A stretch of DNA of 64,000 nucleotides, from contig JBBHKE010000410.1 of the NCBI GenBank assembly GCA_037447655.1, forward strand, positions 1 through 64,000. Reading direction: 5' to 3'. Positions 61,046 to 64,000 of the stretch are shown piece after piece; position 1 is the stretch's first letter; every line of letters starts with the position of its first letter. This stretch comes from Zygnema cylindricum. Taxonomy: Eukaryota > Streptophyta > Zygnematophyceae > Zygnematales > Zygnemataceae. Made by a program: the position numbers and the translations under genes. The notes beneath the pieces were generated by a model, which did not search any database, had not been told where the DNA came from, and worked only from the letters and a program-made list of their open reading frames with translations.

Positions 61046-62787
61046 TCCCCAGGTTTTGGGGCCTACGCGGTTGCTGTTCGTAGATATTCTGACGTGTTGG
61101 GGTTTGGTTGGGTCATTTTGGTTTTGCACTCTATTGGGTCTTGGTGTTTGTTGCTTCATTGGGTGTCTTTGTTCTACTTGTCCTTTTTCTGTGTGTTTGT
61201 TGCTTTTGCCTTGCTTATCCTTTTTGTTTGCTTCCCTCCACATGTAACTTTTCAGATTTAGCATTGTTGTCTTTTTGTGTTCCCATGAACTCAGCTGGTT
61301 TACCATCTCGCTTTTTAATGAAGTCGGTGACTCACTTACCATTGTGCCTTCTTGGATAAGTCGTTTTGTAATGAGTATTGTCAACAACCGAATTACATTA
61401 TTAACTCTATTAGAAATGGACGGTGTACACCGTGTATCACTAACAGTGTGCTTTCTTGAATAAGTCATTTTTTAATTGGTGTTGTTGACACCATTTGTGT
61501 ACACCCTATATCGCCAATAGTGTAAGCACTAATTAGGATACACAGTAGTATACTTAGACGGGTCTGCCTCACACTTGAAAGTTGAAAGTATCTCATATTT
61601 AAATGTTAAAACATAAAAATAACAAATCGCTTGGATATCATCATCGCAATATCACATTTAACAAGACTGCAGCGCAAAGACCCATGTCATGTCCCACATA
61701 AGGAGAGCAATCCATTTATTTTTTCCCTTGTACTTTCGACTTTTGTCATTCATTAGGATTGTAATTTCATAACAAGAGTTTTGTCACAAAAAAATGTCAA
61801 AATACTCATAAAAACACCGACCTTCCTAACTCGAGATTTTTTACCAGTCTTCTCACTAAAAGGCGACGTTTTTTATTCCTTTCCGAGCCAAACAATGATA
61901 GCCATAGAATTTCTCCCTCAAAATCTCCCTCAAAATCAAATCGACATCTCCTTCTCCAAATCGTCATCGTAACTTTTTTTTACTTTCTTGTACTCTCTCT
62001 ATCATCTTCAACATTTGTGCCTTCCCTCACCTCCCCACCATCCTCCCCACCCTCTTCTTCCAAAAGATATTTTGTACTTTTCCTCTCCTTCAACCTATCA
62101 TTCCCTAACCCTATTTTCATAGGAAGAGAAACCTTCTCTCTACCACTTGAACCCAAAAGTTTTGAATTTAAATTCGTCTTTTTCCTCCAATTCTCACTTT
62201 TCTCAAGATGTTCTCCCTTTCTAGGCATCTCACATTCTACGAAGTAGACTCCATATTCAAAATGTCTCCCTTCCTCTCTCATCTTCCTCATTTGCAAATA
62301 ATTCACCATGTCCCTCTCTCTCCTCCTCACTCTCCCTACCCATACCTTTCTCCTCAGGAGATAATTTCTCTCTCTTACATACAACTTTTGCCCCTCCCTC
62401 CAATACAATCTCCCTCGACTCCCTCTCCCACTTTTTCTTCTCCCATCCACCAGCATCCCTCTCTTCCCACTCACCCACACTCTTTCCTCTCATCACCCTC
62501 ACCTCTCCCCTCCCTTTCCCTCCACCACTTTCCTTCTTAACCACATCCTTTCCCTCTTTCACACTTTCAATCCCCTGTTCTCTCCCCCTCCCCTCTCTCA
62601 CCCCCTCGTCTTTCACCGCCTCCTCTCTCGCCCCCTCCTCTCTTACACTCCCCTCTCTCCCTTCTCCCCAACCCATCATCATCCCTCCTCCCCAACCCAC
62701 CATCCCTCCTCCTCCCTCTTCCTCTCTCTCCTCCTCTCCTTCCTCCATCAACAACAATCCCCTATGACTCGGTGTCGGAGCCTTTAC
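61046..62787. other. Stretch without a confident gene; CT-rich at 62000-62760
   Basis: Positions 61400-61520 hold short pieces resembling TA-MITE ends (ggtgtacacc, cgccaatagtgt). The CT-rich part gives long Glu/Gly/Arg-rich minus-strand frames (61980-62480, 62257-62994). They may be the low-complexity continuation of the gene to the right or simple composition. I cannot tell which. Confidence 0.4.
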
Positions 62788-63984
62788 CTCCGGCAGAGGT
62801 GGCTCGATTTCCGACGAATGAGAAGCGTCCAGCTCAGCGAGAAGCTCGGCAATATGACTTCTCTCTCTCTCCAAAGCCTCCCTTATCTCTCTCAATTCCG
62901 TACTATTGTGTTTCGCCAGCATTCTCAAAGGCATCATAAGAGCCTGTAAAAAATCCCTCCCTCCTCTCCCTCTCCCGATATTAGTGCGGGTCATACCAAA
63001 ATCGATGAATCCTTCCCGACTCTCTCTTACTCTCTCAATGAGAGAGAGAGAGACTGGGCGAGTTAGTGTGGATTATACCAGAATCAAAGTAGTGTTGTTG
63101 TTTCTCTCGAGACTAACTCCCCCCTCCCTTGCCCTCTTCTCTCTCTCTCTCTCCCTCTCCTCTCTTCCTCTCTCCTCTCTCCCTCTCCTCTCGCTCTCCC
63201 TCTCCTCTCTCCCTATCCTAATCTCTCTTCCTCACATTTCTGTCACTTATTTCAACTGCCCGCGATTTGGACCGACACAAATTTGGACGTCAAGTACAAA
63301 AAGTACAATTACTCTTGAAGGTGTACCAGCCATCCTTTTTTCCCGGAGGAGACTTTAACATGTAAGAAAAAAAAGGGTACAAAAGGTTATAAAAAAAGAC
63401 TACCTGCCATCCCTTTTTCCCCGAGGAGACTGCATTTGCCACAGCCAAAGCTGCAGCAGATGTGACATCCGGTGAGGGGACCAAATCCATTTCTTCTCTG
63501 TAAATGAAAATGTGAAAAAAAAGATGTGAAAGGAAAAACAAGAAGAACAGAAAAATGTGGGGAAAAGGAAGGAGAGAAGGGAAAGAGAAGAGAAAGAGAA
63601 GAGAAGGAAGGGAAGTGGGAAAGACAAAACAAAGAGGGAGAGGACAGAATGAAAGAGAATTTACTTTGATCGTTTAAACTTGATGAAATGGAATCGACAA
63701 TTGAAGTTTCAGTACAAACAATGAACTCATCTACCTTTAATTATCTTCAAAGAAAAAGCGGATGACAAAGAGAGCGAGAGAGGGGGGAAAAAAAGGAAAT
63801 ACCTCAAACAATCTGGTGTTGTTTGATTGGATGTCAACCATTGGTCCACGTCATCTTTCAGTTTTATCCACGTGGCAGTAACTGATTGGTCGGAGGGACC
63901 CGAGTCAGCGCTGAGCTGGCGGTCCCACTCAGTATCAGTGAGCCTTCCCTCCTCTTTAAAAATAATTAAACGAAACTCATCCAT
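62788..63984 (-). CDS. Unrecognised multi-exon gene with a coiled-coil-like exon (5' part)
   Basis: Three minus-strand exons join in phase through GT-AG introns: 63803-63984 (ATG first; donor gtattt), 63404-63497 (acceptor atttacag, donor gtagtc) and 62788-62943 (acceptor tttttacag, donor gtaaag). The first encodes MDEFRLIIFKEEG followed by an acidic, Trp-containing segment. The second is Ala/Val-rich (AAALAVANAVSSGKKGWQ). The third has an amphipathic ELREIREALERERSHIAELL stretch suggesting a coiled coil. An alternative last exon (63290-63352, acceptor ttaaag, phase 0) would give a 112-residue protein ending SNCTFCT. I recognise no family. The gene may also have an upstream exon beyond 64000. 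Confidence 0.5.
62995..63260. repeat. GA and CT simple-sequence patches
   Basis: A short (GA)n run at 63037-63053 and a CTCTCC-type run at 63115-63232 lie within an intron of the minus-strand gene. Confidence 0.75.
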
Positions 63985-64000
63985 ACACCACAGTATATCC

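Overview
This is an AT-rich, repeat-dominated piece of a nuclear eukaryotic genome. The support is GT-AG introns in phase-consistent exon chains, LTR retrotransposons, MITE-like DNA transposons with target-site duplications and very long simple-sequence arrays. A CG-1-like DNA-binding domain, LTR elements primed by initiator tRNA-Met and GGGTTT-type runs would suit a bryophyte, charophyte or other streptophyte. No gene fixes the species, so that is inference. I saw no rRNA, CRISPR array or convincing tRNA gene.

Layout. 1-5.4 kb: a degenerate minus-strand copy (A) of a multi-exon CG-1-like gene. 5.4-13.4 kb: DNA-transposon-rich land with a 398-bp foldback hairpin, a TA-flanked MITE, two non-autonomous hAT elements with perfect 8-bp duplications, an ATT-rich array and a GC-rich block. 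13.4-35.5 kb: a GA-rich satellite, purine-rich on the + strand throughout, interrupted by a truncated copia element (18.6-19.9 kb, +), a truncated gypsy element (19.9-23.1 kb, -) and a full-length but mutated copia element with two 1055-bp LTRs (24.7-31.1 kb, -). 35.5-43.4 kb: gene-poor land with an old Harbinger-like element, an inverted ATT array and another TA-MITE. 43.6-45.6 kb: an unrecognised plus-strand gene with an exon-like unit repeated three times. 46.1-47.6 kb: a deletion-derived pseudogene copy (C) of the CG-1-like gene. 49.6-55.4 kb: the apparently intact copy (B), 11 exons whose lengths sum to 1230 nt (409 codons plus stop). 56.1-58.2 kb: a Harbinger-like element with a TTA duplication, and a TA-MITE whose paralogous empty site is at 8.4 kb. 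58.4-61.0 kb: decayed, duplicated sequence resembling the Cys/His plus endonuclease tail of non-LTR retroelements. 62.8-64 kb: the 5' part of an unrecognised minus-strand gene.

The strongest gene is the CG-1-like family. Exons 1-5 of copy B cover the whole CG-1 fold, the DNA-binding domain of CAMTA factors. Later exons encode acidic, Ser/Asn-rich and unrecognised sequence, with no TIG, ankyrin or IQ motifs visible. All gene models were assembled by hand from splice-site phase and comparison between copies, without any database search.
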